Source: Acinetobacter sp.
GTDB lineage: Bacteria > Pseudomonadota > Gammaproteobacteria > Pseudomonadales > Moraxellaceae
Direction: 5' to 3'
NCBI GenBank assembly: GCA_030152675.1
Contig: JASLIY010000186.1
Coordinates: 1-5,447 of the forward strand
DNA: 5,447 bases
In this document: one piece after another, positions 1-5,447 of the stretch
Layout: each line of letters starts with the position of its first letter
How positions within the stretch are numbered: the stretch's first letter is position 1
Notes under the pieces: generated by a model
What the model was told of the DNA's origin: nothing
Database searches by the model: none
What the model saw: only the letters and a program-made list of their open reading frames with translations
Program-made: the position numbers and the translations under genes

Positions 1-165
1 AAATGTAACAAAACGATTCTTTAAAAATGTGGAGAGCAACTCTTTTAATGCTACATTTCAGTGTATTCATGTTGTGCTAGTTTTAACGAATCTACTGATT
101 ACATTCATGATTGGGGTAAATGTGGAGAAATAATGTGAAAAATCGTCCATTTGACTGAGCGTATT

Positions 166-188
166 GAGATTGGCTTTCGCCCAATCTC
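166..188. repeat. Inverted repeat, 8-bp perfect arms
   Basis: GAGATTGG at 166-173 is the exact reverse complement of CCAATCTC at 181-188, with a 7-base loop between them. Neither strand has a T-run after the stem, so it is not a typical intrinsic terminator. It lies upstream of the candidate prfA promoter and could be an operator, an RNA hairpin of an upstream transcript, or chance. Confidence 0.4.
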
Positions 189-208
189 TGAAAGAATGCG
201 GCCTAGAT

Positions 209-238
209 ATGTCAATTAAAAACCAGAATCTGTACACT
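209..238 (+). promoter_or_regulatory. Candidate sigma-70 promoter for prfA-prmC
   Basis: A possible -35 box ATGTCA (209-214, 4 of 6 consensus bases) and -10 box TACACT (233-238, 4 of 6) are separated by 18 bases. They sit about 80 bases before the prfA start, which would give a leader of roughly 75 bases. The match is mediocre and an upstream promoter outside the window is equally possible. Confidence 0.25.
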
Positions 239-318
239 ATGCGCAATTTTGTAATTACCGAAGCAGGCACAAGTCTTGGATGTGTTTGCGCTAAGTTATC
301 GATTGAGAAGCTATATAA

Positions 319-1407
319 ATGAAAGAGTCGTTACGTTTACGATTAGACCAATTGTGTGATCGACACGAAGAACTAACTGCGTTATTGGCTGATATTGAAG
401 TGATATCGGACAATAAACGCTTTCGCAATTTATCCCGTGAACATAATGATTTAACAGAAATAACCGAATTTTGGGTCAAGTACAAGCAGGCTGAAGAAGA
501 CATTCAAACCGCAGAGTCGATGCTCAGTGATCCTGATTTTAAAGACATGGCGATCGAGGAAATCAAGGACAACAAAGCTTTGTTGGAAAAGCTTGAAAGT
601 GATCTCAATATCCTGATGATTCCAAAAGATCCCAATGATGCCAATGCCGCCTATTTAGAGATTCGTGCTGGAACGGGTGGGGATGAAGCTGCGATCTTCT
701 CGGGCGACTTATATCGTATGTATAGCAAGTATGCTGAAAGCCAAAACTGGCGCATCGAGGTGTTGTCTGAGAACGAAGGCGAACACGGGGGCTATAAAGA
801 AGTCATTTGCCTGATCAATGGTGAAGGGGTCTATGGTCGTTTGAAGTTTGAAAGTGGTGCGCATCGTGTACAACGCGTGCCAGCAACTGAATCTCAAGGT
901 CGGGTACATACGTCAGCCTGTACGGTGGCGATCTTGCCTGAAATTGATGTCGATACCACGGTTGAGATTAACAGCTCTGAATTGCGGATCGATACCTATC
1001 GCGCCTCAGGTGCGGGTGGTCAGCACATTAACAAAACTGACTCTGCTGTGCGTATTACCCACTTGCCAACAGGCACCGTGGTGGAATGTCAGGATGAGCG
1101 TTCGCAGCATAAAAACAAAGCCAAAGCCATGGCCTTGTTGGTCTCTCGTTTGGAAAATGCCAAACGTGCAGCGCAAGAATCTGCAACCTCTGAAATGCGC
1201 CGTGACTTGGTGGGTTCAGGCGATCGTTCAGAGCGCATTCGTACCTATAACTATCCGCAAGGTCGTATGACGGATCACCGTATTAACTTGACCTTGTACA
1301 AACTGGATGCGGTGATGGAAGGTGATTTGACCGAGTTATTGGACAGTTTGCATCGTGAATATCAAGCCGATCAGTTGGCAATGCTTGCTCAGCAAAATGG
1401 TGGCTAA
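319..1407 (+). CDS. prfA: Peptide chain release factor 1 (RF1)
   Basis: Class I release factor that reads UAA and UAG in the ribosomal A site and triggers hydrolysis of peptidyl-tRNA; it acts in the cytoplasm. At 362 residues the protein has the usual RF1 length. The N-terminal helical domain covers about residues 1-100, followed by the conserved RAGTGGDEA block (116-124). The tripeptide anticodon PAT is at 188-190 within [14 protein letters not shown], which marks it as RF1 rather than RF2 (SPF). The catalytic GGQ loop is at 233-235 within [18 protein letters not shown], with Gln235 as the expected methylation site. The chosen ATG is preceded by GAGAAG (305-310) at 8 bases, and the first residues, [12 protein letters not shown], align with the family start. 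It is followed by prmC with a one-base overlap. No missing key residue or other oddity is seen. Confidence 0.98.
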   Translation: MKESLRLRLDQLCDRHEELTALLADIEVISDNKRFRNLSREHNDLTEITEFWVKYKQAEEDIQTAESMLSDPDFKDMAIEEIKDNKALLEKLESDLNILMIPKDPNDANAAYLEIRAGTGGDEAAIFSGDLYRMYSKYAESQNWRIEVLSENEGEHGGYKEVICLINGEGVYGRLKFESGAHRVQRVPATESQGRVHTSACTVAILPEIDVDTTVEINSSELRIDTYRASGAGGQHINKTDSAVRITHLPTGTVVECQDERSQHKNKAKAMALLVSRLENAKRAAQESATSEMRRDLVGSGDRSERIRTYNYPQGRMTDHRINLTLYKLDAVMEGDLTELLDSLHREYQADQLAMLAQQNGG

Positions 1408-2234
1408 TGAATATCGCACAAGCCTTGGCCTTACGTGGTGAACTAGACAGCTACGAACGCCAAGAGAATGCATGGCTATTGCAGCATATTCTGGACATGG
1501 ATGTGTTGCGGCTGAAAATTTCAAGCGATATCGAATTAAGTGCGGCGCAGCAACAGGCCTATGTCGAAGGCTTGGCACGCATTGAAGCTGGTGAGCCTTT
1601 GGCCTATGTCACTGGTACACAGCCGTTTTGGACGCTTGAACTGAAAGTCACACCGGATACCTTGGTGCCTCGCCCAGATACCGAAGTCTTGGTTGAACAG
1701 GTGTTGCAGTTGCCTTTAGCGGCCGATGCACGCGTGGTTGATCTGGGCACGGGCACGGGGGCGATTGCACTGTCATTGGCCAGCGAACGACCGCAGTGGC
1801 AGGTCTGGGCAACCGATGTTTATGCACCGACTTTGGCTGTTGCGACTGAAAATGCGCAAACGCATGCGCTGACACAGGTGAAATTCTTGTGCAGTGCATG
1901 GTATGACGCATTTGCTGCTGCGGAGATGGAGAAGTTTGATTTGATCGTCTCCAATCCACCTTATATTGATGCCGAAGACGTGCATATGCAGGATCTAAAA
2001 GCAGAGCCTCGCCGTGCTTTGGTGGCAGAGCAACAAGGTATGGCAGATCTGGAATGCATTATCCAGCAAGGACGTGATTGGTTGAAGTCGGGGGGCTGGA
2101 TCGCGCTTGAACATGGCTATCAGCAAGGGCATGCTGTACGCCAAGTTTTTGAACAAGCTGGATTTACGCAGATTGCAACCCTGAAAGATTATGCGGGCAA
2201 TGATCGAGTGAGTTTGGCGCAGTACAAGGGCTAA
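1407..2234 (+). CDS. prmC: Release factor glutamine N5-methyltransferase
   Basis: SAM-dependent methyltransferase that methylates the glutamine of the GGQ motif in release factors RF1 and RF2, raising their efficiency in termination. The protein has 275 residues, close to the 277 of the E. coli enzyme. An N-terminal helical substrate-binding domain spans about 1-80. LVPRPDTEVLVE (86-97) precedes the Rossmann methyltransferase fold. The SAM-binding motif VVDLGTGTGAIALSLAS is at 110-126 and the catalytic NPPY signature, which binds the target glutamine, is at 183-186 within DLIVSNPPYID. The ATG shares its A with the prfA stop codon (TAATG). With only a GGTGG (1399-1403) placed very close, translation is probably coupled to prfA, its substrate gene. 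It is the last gene before the terminator at 2312-2347. The older annotation name for this family is HemK. Confidence 0.97.
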   Translation: MNIAQALALRGELDSYERQENAWLLQHILDMDVLRLKISSDIELSAAQQQAYVEGLARIEAGEPLAYVTGTQPFWTLELKVTPDTLVPRPDTEVLVEQVLQLPLAADARVVDLGTGTGAIALSLASERPQWQVWATDVYAPTLAVATENAQTHALTQVKFLCSAWYDAFAAAEMEKFDLIVSNPPYIDAEDVHMQDLKAEPRRALVAEQQGMADLECIIQQGRDWLKSGGWIALEHGYQQGHAVRQVFEQAGFTQIATLKDYAGNDRVSLAQYKG

Positions 2235-2311
2235 TCTCGGTATGTTTGCGTTAATACTGCTTGATGATGCTGGCGGTGATCGCAAGGTTGCCGTGATAAA
2301 TTTTAGCGTTA

Positions 2312-2347
2312 AAAAAACAGACTGCCGATAAAGGCAGCCTGTTTTTT
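2312..2347. terminator. Bidirectional intrinsic terminator between prmC and the transporter gene
   Basis: AAAAAACAG (2312-2320) pairs with CTGTTTTTT (2339-2347). After one A/C mismatch, CTGCC (2322-2326) pairs with GGCAG (2333-2337), with a GATAAA loop. Each strand ends the stem in a run of at least six T, so the hairpin can stop both the + strand prfA-prmC transcript and the converging - strand transporter transcript ending at 2385. Confidence 0.9.
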
Positions 2348-2384
2348 ATTTTGTGGCAAATGCGCGTTGATTTCTCACACCATA

Positions 2385-3680
2385 TCAATGATCGTGATGC
2401 AGATAGTCTGGTTTTTTCGGCAGTTTTAGACTACAGAATAAGCAGATGAGCAGCATAATCAGCACATAGATGAAGAATACATTTTCATGTCCAACATTTT
2501 TAAACTGTAATGCAACGGCGGGTGCTGAGCCGCCAAAGATGGCATTCCCCACGGCATAAGCAAAGCCGACACCCAATGCGCGGATATGTGGCGGGAACAT
2601 TTCAGCTTTGACCAAGCCACTGACTGAGGTATAGAGACTGAGTAGCATCATCAGGAAGATCAGCAGTAGGGTCACAATTACAGCAGATTCATGGAAATAG
2701 CGCATGCCAATCACCATGACCGGATAGATAAAGATCGCGCAACTGACACTAAAGGCAATCATGGATGCACGACGACCAATGCGATCGGAGAGCATGCCGA
2801 AAAAGGGCTGTGCCAACATAAATATAAATAGTGCAAAGGTCATCATATAGCCAGTGACTTTTTCATCAAAGCCAAGACTGCTGATATAAGTTTTAGAATA
2901 GACCGTCAACACATAGAAGGTCAGTGAACCTGCTGAGGTATAGCCGACGACCAGTAAAAAGGTTTTCCAGTGATGTTTAAACAATGCGGTCAAACTTCCC
3001 GCTTCTTCTTTATGCTCATCTTTATCTAAGGTTTCTTTGAGGTGACATCGAACGAAGAAAGATAGAATCGCAACCACACCGCCGATGATAAATGGAATAC
3101 GCCAACCGCCATCCATCAATTGCTCTTTGGTCATCAGCATTAACATCACAACGCCCAACAAGCTGGCCAATAACTGACCGCCAGAGAGGGTGACGTATTG
3201 AAAGGAGGCGTAGAAGCCACGTTGACCTTTGAGTGCGACCTCACTCATATAGGTGGCCACGGTACCATATTCACCACCGACCGATAGACCTTGTAATAGG
3301 CGTACCGCCAGTAAAAAGAACGGTGCTGCCATACCGACTTGTTCATAGGTGGGAAGTGCCGCAAATAAAAAAGAACTTACTGCCATCAATGAGATGGAAA
3401 TAATCATTGAACGTTTACGGCCATATTTGTCGCCGATCCAACCGAAAATCCAGCTTCCGATCGGGCGCATAAAAAAGCTGGCGGCAAAGACGCCCCAAAC
3501 ATAGATGGCTTTGGTGGCTTCGGGCATATCCGGTGGGGTGAGTGCATGTTGGAAATAAACTACGAAGGCGGCGAAGATATAAAAATCAAACCATTCTACG
3601 AGATTACCGGAGGCTGCACCGGCGATGGCTTTAATACGATCGCGTTTTTCATGAGGGTGATAGGTGGGTTGTTCACTCAT
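2385..3680 (-). CDS. kgtP: MFS metabolite:H+ symporter, KgtP-like (2-oxoglutarate permease family)
   Basis: Inner-membrane secondary transporter of the major facilitator superfamily, metabolite:H+ symporter group, predicted to import 2-oxoglutarate or a related carboxylate with protons. The 431 residues match the usual length and suggest 12 membrane helices. SGNLVEWFDFY is at 24-34 in helix 1. The loop 2-3 MFS signature G-x-x-x-D-K-Y-G-R-K (80-89) recurs in the second half as GMLSDRIGRR (295-304). VRLLQGLSVGGEYGTVATYM (126-145) and YASFQYVTLSGGQLLA (157-172) are near-identical to E. coli KgtP as I remember it, as is KAEMFPPHIRALGVG (358-372). As I recall, E. coli has His in D-K-H-G-R-K where this protein has Tyr86. 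The start is supported by AGGGA (complement of 3687-3691) 6 bases before the ATG. The gene stands alone, convergent with prmC. The exact substrate is inferred; other MHS members carry proline/betaine, shikimate or citrate. Confidence 0.88.
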   Translation of the reverse strand: MSEQPTYHPHEKRDRIKAIAGAASGNLVEWFDFYIFAAFVVYFQHALTPPDMPEATKAIYVWGVFAASFFMRPIGSWIFGWIGDKYGRKRSMIISISLMAVSSFLFAALPTYEQVGMAAPFFLLAVRLLQGLSVGGEYGTVATYMSEVALKGQRGFYASFQYVTLSGGQLLASLLGVVMLMLMTKEQLMDGGWRIPFIIGGVVAILSFFVRCHLKETLDKDEHKEEAGSLTALFKHHWKTFLLVVGYTSAGSLTFYVLTVYSKTYISSLGFDEKVTGYMMTFALFIFMLAQPFFGMLSDRIGRRASMIAFSVSCAIFIYPVMVIGMRYFHESAVIVTLLLIFLMMLLSLYTSVSGLVKAEMFPPHIRALGVGFAYAVGNAIFGGSAPAVALQFKNVGHENVFFIYVLIMLLICLFCSLKLPKKPDYLHHDH

Positions 3681-3865
3681 AAGATATCCCTATTTTTTGC
3701 TATTTTCATTCAATATTGCTTAAGCTTTGAGTTGCGTCATTGCATGAACCATTACACTGAGATTAACGCTTGTTTTTATGCTCGACTGTGATTTAAGTCA
3801 TTGCTTTTATTGAGCACAGTTTGTAGTAAATCTTATAAGTACTTTGGGTGTCTAAAAGAAAATAA

Positions 3866-3877
3866 CGATAACTATCG
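3866..3877. repeat. Short palindrome CGATA-AC-TATCG
   Basis: Five-base arms CGATA (3866-3870) and TATCG (3873-3877) flank a two-base spacer. It lies about 185 bases upstream of the - strand transporter start and about 50 bases upstream of the + strand candidate promoter. That position would suit a dimeric regulator, but arms this short can arise by chance and no known operator is matched. Confidence 0.25.
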
Positions 3878-3927
3878 CTAAAATATCAAATTATGCGAAT
3901 CGTTTGATCTGCATTACAGTTTTTATT

Positions 3928-3958
3928 TTGACTGTTAAGTTGGAATGAAAATTAAAAT
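3928..3958 (+). promoter_or_regulatory. Candidate promoter, apparently left without an intact gene
   Basis: A -35 box TTGACT (3928-3933, 5 of 6) and a -10 box TAAAAT (3953-3958, 5 of 6) are separated by 19 bases, slightly wider than ideal. Transcription would run towards the eroded reading frame that begins at 4062. The next intact + strand gene begins only at 4682 and has its own -10 box. Confidence 0.35.
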
Positions 3959-4061
3959 CAAGGACTTGAGTTGAATCTCTATGTTTTTCGCGCAAATTAA
4001 ATATTTGTTTTATCGACATAACTTGCGATTCATTTGCTGAATTTCTCAGCAATATCCTCGA

Positions 4062-4333
4062 ATGAGTATTTTACAACTGCAACTCCTTGCAGCAGCACAA
4101 AAGCGGATAAATGGAAAGAGGATTCAACAGACCCCAAGCCGCATTTTGGATAAAACACCGCAGTTTGGGTTTTGAGATGAGCGCTTCCGATCTGGTGTAA
4201 TATAAGTTGATTGTACCGAGGTAAATCCGCGGTGACGACAGAAAGCAGCTCAAGTCATTGCCAAAGATGGCACTGAGCAAGGCTGTATATTGTTGATTAA
4301 AAATTATCCCAAGACTTATCCGCAGGATTTGGG
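4062..4333 (+). pseudogene. Tentative relic of a PLP-dependent serine/threonine dehydratase-like gene
   Basis: No frame is open across this stretch, but pieces in different frames resemble the threonine/serine dehydratase family (PALP fold) in the right order. The first frame, 4062-4175 (37 codons, then TGA), reads ILQLQLLAAAQKRING and then QQTPSRILD. This is like the family N-terminus A-A-x-R-I-x-G...R-T-P-L-L-x-S-R-x-L-D. Next comes YKLIVP (4201-4218, compare T-I-V-M-P). RGDDR follows at 4228-4242 and KAAQVIAKDG, partly overlapping it, in another frame from 4242 (compare Y-D-R...D-R-E-A-x-A). Then come LIKNYP and finally AGFG (4322-4333, compare A-G-Q-G-T). The PLP-lysine block (S-F-K-x-R-G-A) and the C-terminal half are missing. 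The matches are from memory and by eye. The frame could be something else, so this is a hypothesis supported by order rather than by a diagnostic motif. Confidence 0.38.
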
Positions 4334-4565
4334 GATTGTTTTCGCTCCGAAACCCTTATGTATCGTATGGGATTGATGTTTTTGATTAAAAAATGATCTA
4401 AATTGTTGGTAATTATCTAAAATTAAAGGTTTTTTATACAAGATTATTACTGGCGCTTGATGACATCATCTCGTTAAAGGGATTAAGCATCAGGATTTAA
4501 AAGCGGACATTTTTAGTCAGAGGCGATAGGGTGATTCTGCATACGCATCTTTTAACTAGGTGAAT
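4334..4565. other. Gene-free spacer between the dehydratase-like relic and the lipoprotein gene
   Basis: No gene is supported. A small interrupted palindrome, GATGA-CA-TCATC, lies at 4459-4470. Short open stretches occur in several frames, but none has a start with a ribosome binding site or a recognisable motif. The segment could be further eroded remains of the relic at 4062-4333, but nothing in it can be assigned. Confidence 0.55.
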
Positions 4566-4595
4566 AATGTGAATAAGATAAATGTGAATAAGATA
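4566..4595. repeat. Perfect tandem duplication of a 15-bp unit
   Basis: AATGTGAATAAGATA occurs twice back to back (4566-4580 and 4581-4595). The core GTGAATA also occurs just before it at 4560-4566, so the motif starts at 4560, 4569 and 4584. The array ends one base before the weak -35 box of the lipoprotein promoter. It may be a slippage duplication or a repeated binding site. Confidence 0.85.
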
Positions 4596-4596
4596 T

Positions 4597-4625
4597 AAGC
4601 CACGCATACTCAGTCGGTTTATAAT
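4597..4625 (+). promoter_or_regulatory. Probable promoter of the small lipoprotein gene
   Basis: A perfect -10 box TATAAT (4620-4625) lies 17 bases after a weak -35 box AAGCCA (4597-4602, 3 of 6). The start codon at 4682 would have a leader of about 50 bases. The poor -35 and the tandem repeat directly upstream would fit activator-dependent transcription, but that is inference. Confidence 0.5.
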
Positions 4626-4681
4626 CCAAAGCAAAGTTCAAAATTGATTTCATTCACATCAGTAAGAAAAGAGATGTTTAT

Positions 4682-5020
4682 ATGCTTAAAAAATTAACCT
4701 TCACAATGCTGATGACCTTGTTTTTAGCGGCTTGTAGCAAACCTATTCCACAAGATCGGTTAGATTTTATTGGTGTTTGGGAGTCTCAAGATTCAAGTAC
4801 GACACTGGTGATTAGCCAAGATGGCCGGGTTGATTATAAAAAACAAGATGGGAATCGCTCTACATCCTTAGATGCACCTATTACAGCGTTCAATGGTGCA
4901 AATTTTAGTGCAGGTGTGGGACCATTGAGTACAGAGTTTGTGGTTTCTAAAACACCGACTCAGAATCCAGATGGTTCATGGAGCATGATTGTGGATGATA
5001 AATTATTGATTCGTCAATAA
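4682..5020 (+). CDS. Small predicted outer-membrane lipoprotein, function unknown
   Basis: The 112-residue product starts with a typical lipoprotein signal peptide: a charged MLKK, a hydrophobic stretch (residues 5-15), and the lipobox L15-A16-A17-C18. Cys18 should be lipidated after signal peptidase II cleavage. Ser at +2 does not give the Asp inner-membrane retention signal, so the Lol system should move it to the outer membrane. The mature part of about 95 residues is soluble and rich in Ser, Thr, Asp and Gly. Its pattern FIGVWESQDSSTTLVISQDG (29-48) followed by VDYKK (50-54) looks like short beta strands, as in small lipocalin-like or META-like folds. I do not recognise the family. AAAAGAG (4667-4673) lies 8 bases before the ATG and a TATAAT box lies further upstream. 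The gene appears intact although it lies between two relics, and no clear terminator follows it. Confidence 0.85.
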   Translation: MLKKLTFTMLMTLFLAACSKPIPQDRLDFIGVWESQDSSTTLVISQDGRVDYKKQDGNRSTSLDAPITAFNGANFSAGVGPLSTEFVVSKTPTQNPDGSWSMIVDDKLLIRQ

Positions 5021-5116
5021 TCCTGAGCTTCATTCTACAACTCCCAGTGTGATGAATAGCAATGTGATGTGGTGGTTGAAATTTAAGTGCATCTTAGTCA
5101 ACAGGAGAAGTATTCA

Positions 5117-5319
5117 TTGATCAATGCTCCCCTAAATCATGATTTGCCCGTTGCCCTCGTGACAGGGGCAACGTCGACCAGCTTGCATCGTCAATATAAG
5201 CTCGTATGCGTAGAGCAGCCAGACCAGAGGATATCGCCCAACTCGTCTCCATGTTGGTGGCCTCAGATGATCTGACTGGGGAAATTTTACTGGCGGATGG
5301 GGGATTGAACCTTACATAA
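5117..5319 (+). pseudogene. Short-chain dehydrogenase/reductase relic, three blocks in three frames
   Basis: This is the remains of an NAD(P)-dependent SDR oxidoreductase, normally about 250 residues and here about 65 codons. Block 1 (5117-5176) reads LPVALVTGATS, the beta-1 strand and start of the T-G-x-x-x-G-x-G cofactor loop. Block 2 (5184-5210, next frame) reads CIVNISSYA, the conserved N-x-S-S strand beside the catalytic serine, and ends at TAG. Block 3 (5209-5319, third frame) reads AARPEDIAQLVSMLVAS then DDLTGEILLADGGLNLT, the standard SDR C-terminus, and ends at TAA. The rest of the Rossmann fold and the catalytic Y-x-x-x-K segment are missing, so no active enzyme can be made. AGGAGAAG (5103-5110) sits 6 bases before the TTG at 5117, probably the old start. 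At least two internal deletions are needed. The substrate cannot be inferred. A terminator follows directly. Confidence 0.88.
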
Positions 5320-5341
5320 CGCAGACTGGAGAGGCATGTAT

Positions 5342-5371
5342 AAAAGCCCAACTAAAATAGCTTGGGCTTTT
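5342..5371. terminator. Bidirectional intrinsic terminator
   Basis: AAAAGCCCAA (5342-5351) pairs perfectly with TTGGGCTTTT (5362-5371) around a 10-base loop that can pair further (CTA with TAG). T-runs on both strands fit termination of the + strand SDR relic transcript and of the - strand transporter ending at 5401. Confidence 0.85.
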
Positions 5372-5400
5372 GCGAAAAGACACTGTGCTAAGTCTCTTGT

Positions 5401-5447
5401 TCAATGATCATGATGGAGATAGTCGGGTTGTTTGGGTAATTGTAAAC
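5401..5447 (-). CDS. C-terminus of a second KgtP-like MFS transporter (partial)
   Basis: Only the last 14 codons and the stop are inside the window; the gene continues beyond base 5447. The frame reads LQLPKQPDYLHHDH followed by TGA, against LKLPKKPDYLHHDH at the end of the intact transporter at 2385-3680. Twelve of these 14 residues agree, and the two 47-base ends match at 38 positions. This makes it very likely a paralogue in the same orientation, about 3 kb away. Differences fall partly at third codon positions, which suggests an older duplication still under selection rather than a recent copy. Whether the rest of the gene is intact cannot be seen. Confidence 0.75.
   Translation of the reverse strand, partial: LQLPKQPDYLHHDH

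Larger units (their letters stand above)
1..318. other. Upstream spacer of prfA, no convincing gene
   Basis: This AT-rich stretch holds no gene I can support. On the + strand one frame is open from base 2 to a TAA at 131-133 (43 codons, not recognised, no start visible), which could be the tail of an upstream gene but is equally expected by chance. On the - strand a GTG-started frame covers 67-270 and its translation resembles nothing I know. The region does contain a perfect inverted repeat and a weak candidate promoter, listed separately. Confidence 0.5.
3681..4061. other. Intergenic region upstream of the KgtP-like gene
   Basis: No gene is supported here. The stretch is AT-rich and contains the ribosome binding site of the - strand transporter (3687-3691). 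A possible - strand -10 box, TGTAAT (complement of 3751-3756), has no good -35. There is a short palindrome at 3866-3877 and a + strand candidate promoter at 3928-3958. A 19-codon frame at 3981-4040 on the + strand has no well-placed ribosome binding site. Confidence 0.6.

Noticed and set aside
67..270. 67-codon - strand frame upstream of prfA
   Set aside because: It starts at GTG, has no clear ribosome binding site, its product resembles nothing known, and frames of this length are expected by chance in AT-rich spacer.
848..1270. 140-codon + strand frame inside prfA
   Set aside because: It lies in the +1 frame of a gene with unmistakable RF1 motifs; its Trp- and Arg-rich composition is typical of an out-of-frame translation.
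1648..1959. 103-codon - strand frame opposite prmC
   Set aside because: It is antisense to the SAM-binding and NPPY regions of prmC and is Pro/Arg/His-rich, as expected of a shadow frame.
3981..4040. 19-codon + strand frame (MFFAQIKYLF...) just after the candidate promoter, considered as a leader peptide
   Set aside because: AAGGA is 16 bases away from the ATG, no attenuator hairpin follows, and the codons show no runs typical of leader peptides.
4071..4280. 69-codon - strand frame in the spacer after the transporter
   Set aside because: It has no ribosome binding site or recognisable domain, and the + strand of the same stretch shows ordered dehydratase-like fragments, which explains the region better.
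4459..4470. Small interrupted palindrome GATGA-CA-TCATC
   Set aside because: The arms are only five bases with no promoter or gene beside them; this is likely chance.
5121..5351. 76-codon - strand frame opposite the SDR relic
   Set aside because: The + strand blocks in this interval match SDR landmarks; the antisense frame runs into the terminator stem and resembles no family.
3681..5400. Search for an insertion sequence or other mobile element as cause of the gene decay
   Set aside because: I saw no transposase motif, no terminal inverted repeat pair and no flanking target duplication; simple deletions and frameshifts explain the region.

Overview
The window looks like chromosomal DNA from a gammaproteobacterium of the Acinetobacter / Moraxellaceae type. 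That assignment is inferred from moderately AT-rich, compact genes, AT-rich spacers and the character of the encoded proteins. It is not proved by any single marker.

Left part (about 319-2347, + strand) is a housekeeping operon: prfA (peptide chain release factor 1), then prmC (the methyltransferase that modifies the GGQ glutamine of release factors). The two genes overlap by one base (TAATG), so the modifying enzyme is made directly after its substrate. The operon is closed by a strong, nearly symmetrical hairpin that can also stop transcription from the opposite side.

Middle part (2385-3680, - strand) is an intact, 431-residue KgtP-like proton symporter of the MFS metabolite:H+ symporter group, probably importing 2-oxoglutarate or a related organic acid. 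It converges on the prfA-prmC operon.

Right part (about 3681-5447) is an eroded accessory stretch. It has about 1 kb without an intact gene, containing scraps that resemble a PLP-dependent serine/threonine dehydratase in shifting frames (4062-4333, tentative). Next come a tandem 15-bp repeat and a good promoter, in front of a small intact lipoprotein gene of unknown function (4682-5020). A clear short-chain dehydrogenase/reductase (SDR) relic follows (5117-5319), cut down to three blocks in three different frames. A second bidirectional terminator (5342-5371) separates it from the last 15 codons of a second, paralogous KgtP-like transporter on the - strand (5401-5447, running out of the window).

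The simplest reading is a conserved translation-termination operon beside a region where two organic-acid transporters survive while the enzyme genes between them have decayed. I found no CRISPR array, RNA gene, intact insertion sequence, phage gene or convincing new system. The most interesting content is the two gene relics, the transporter paralogue pair and the orphan lipoprotein.
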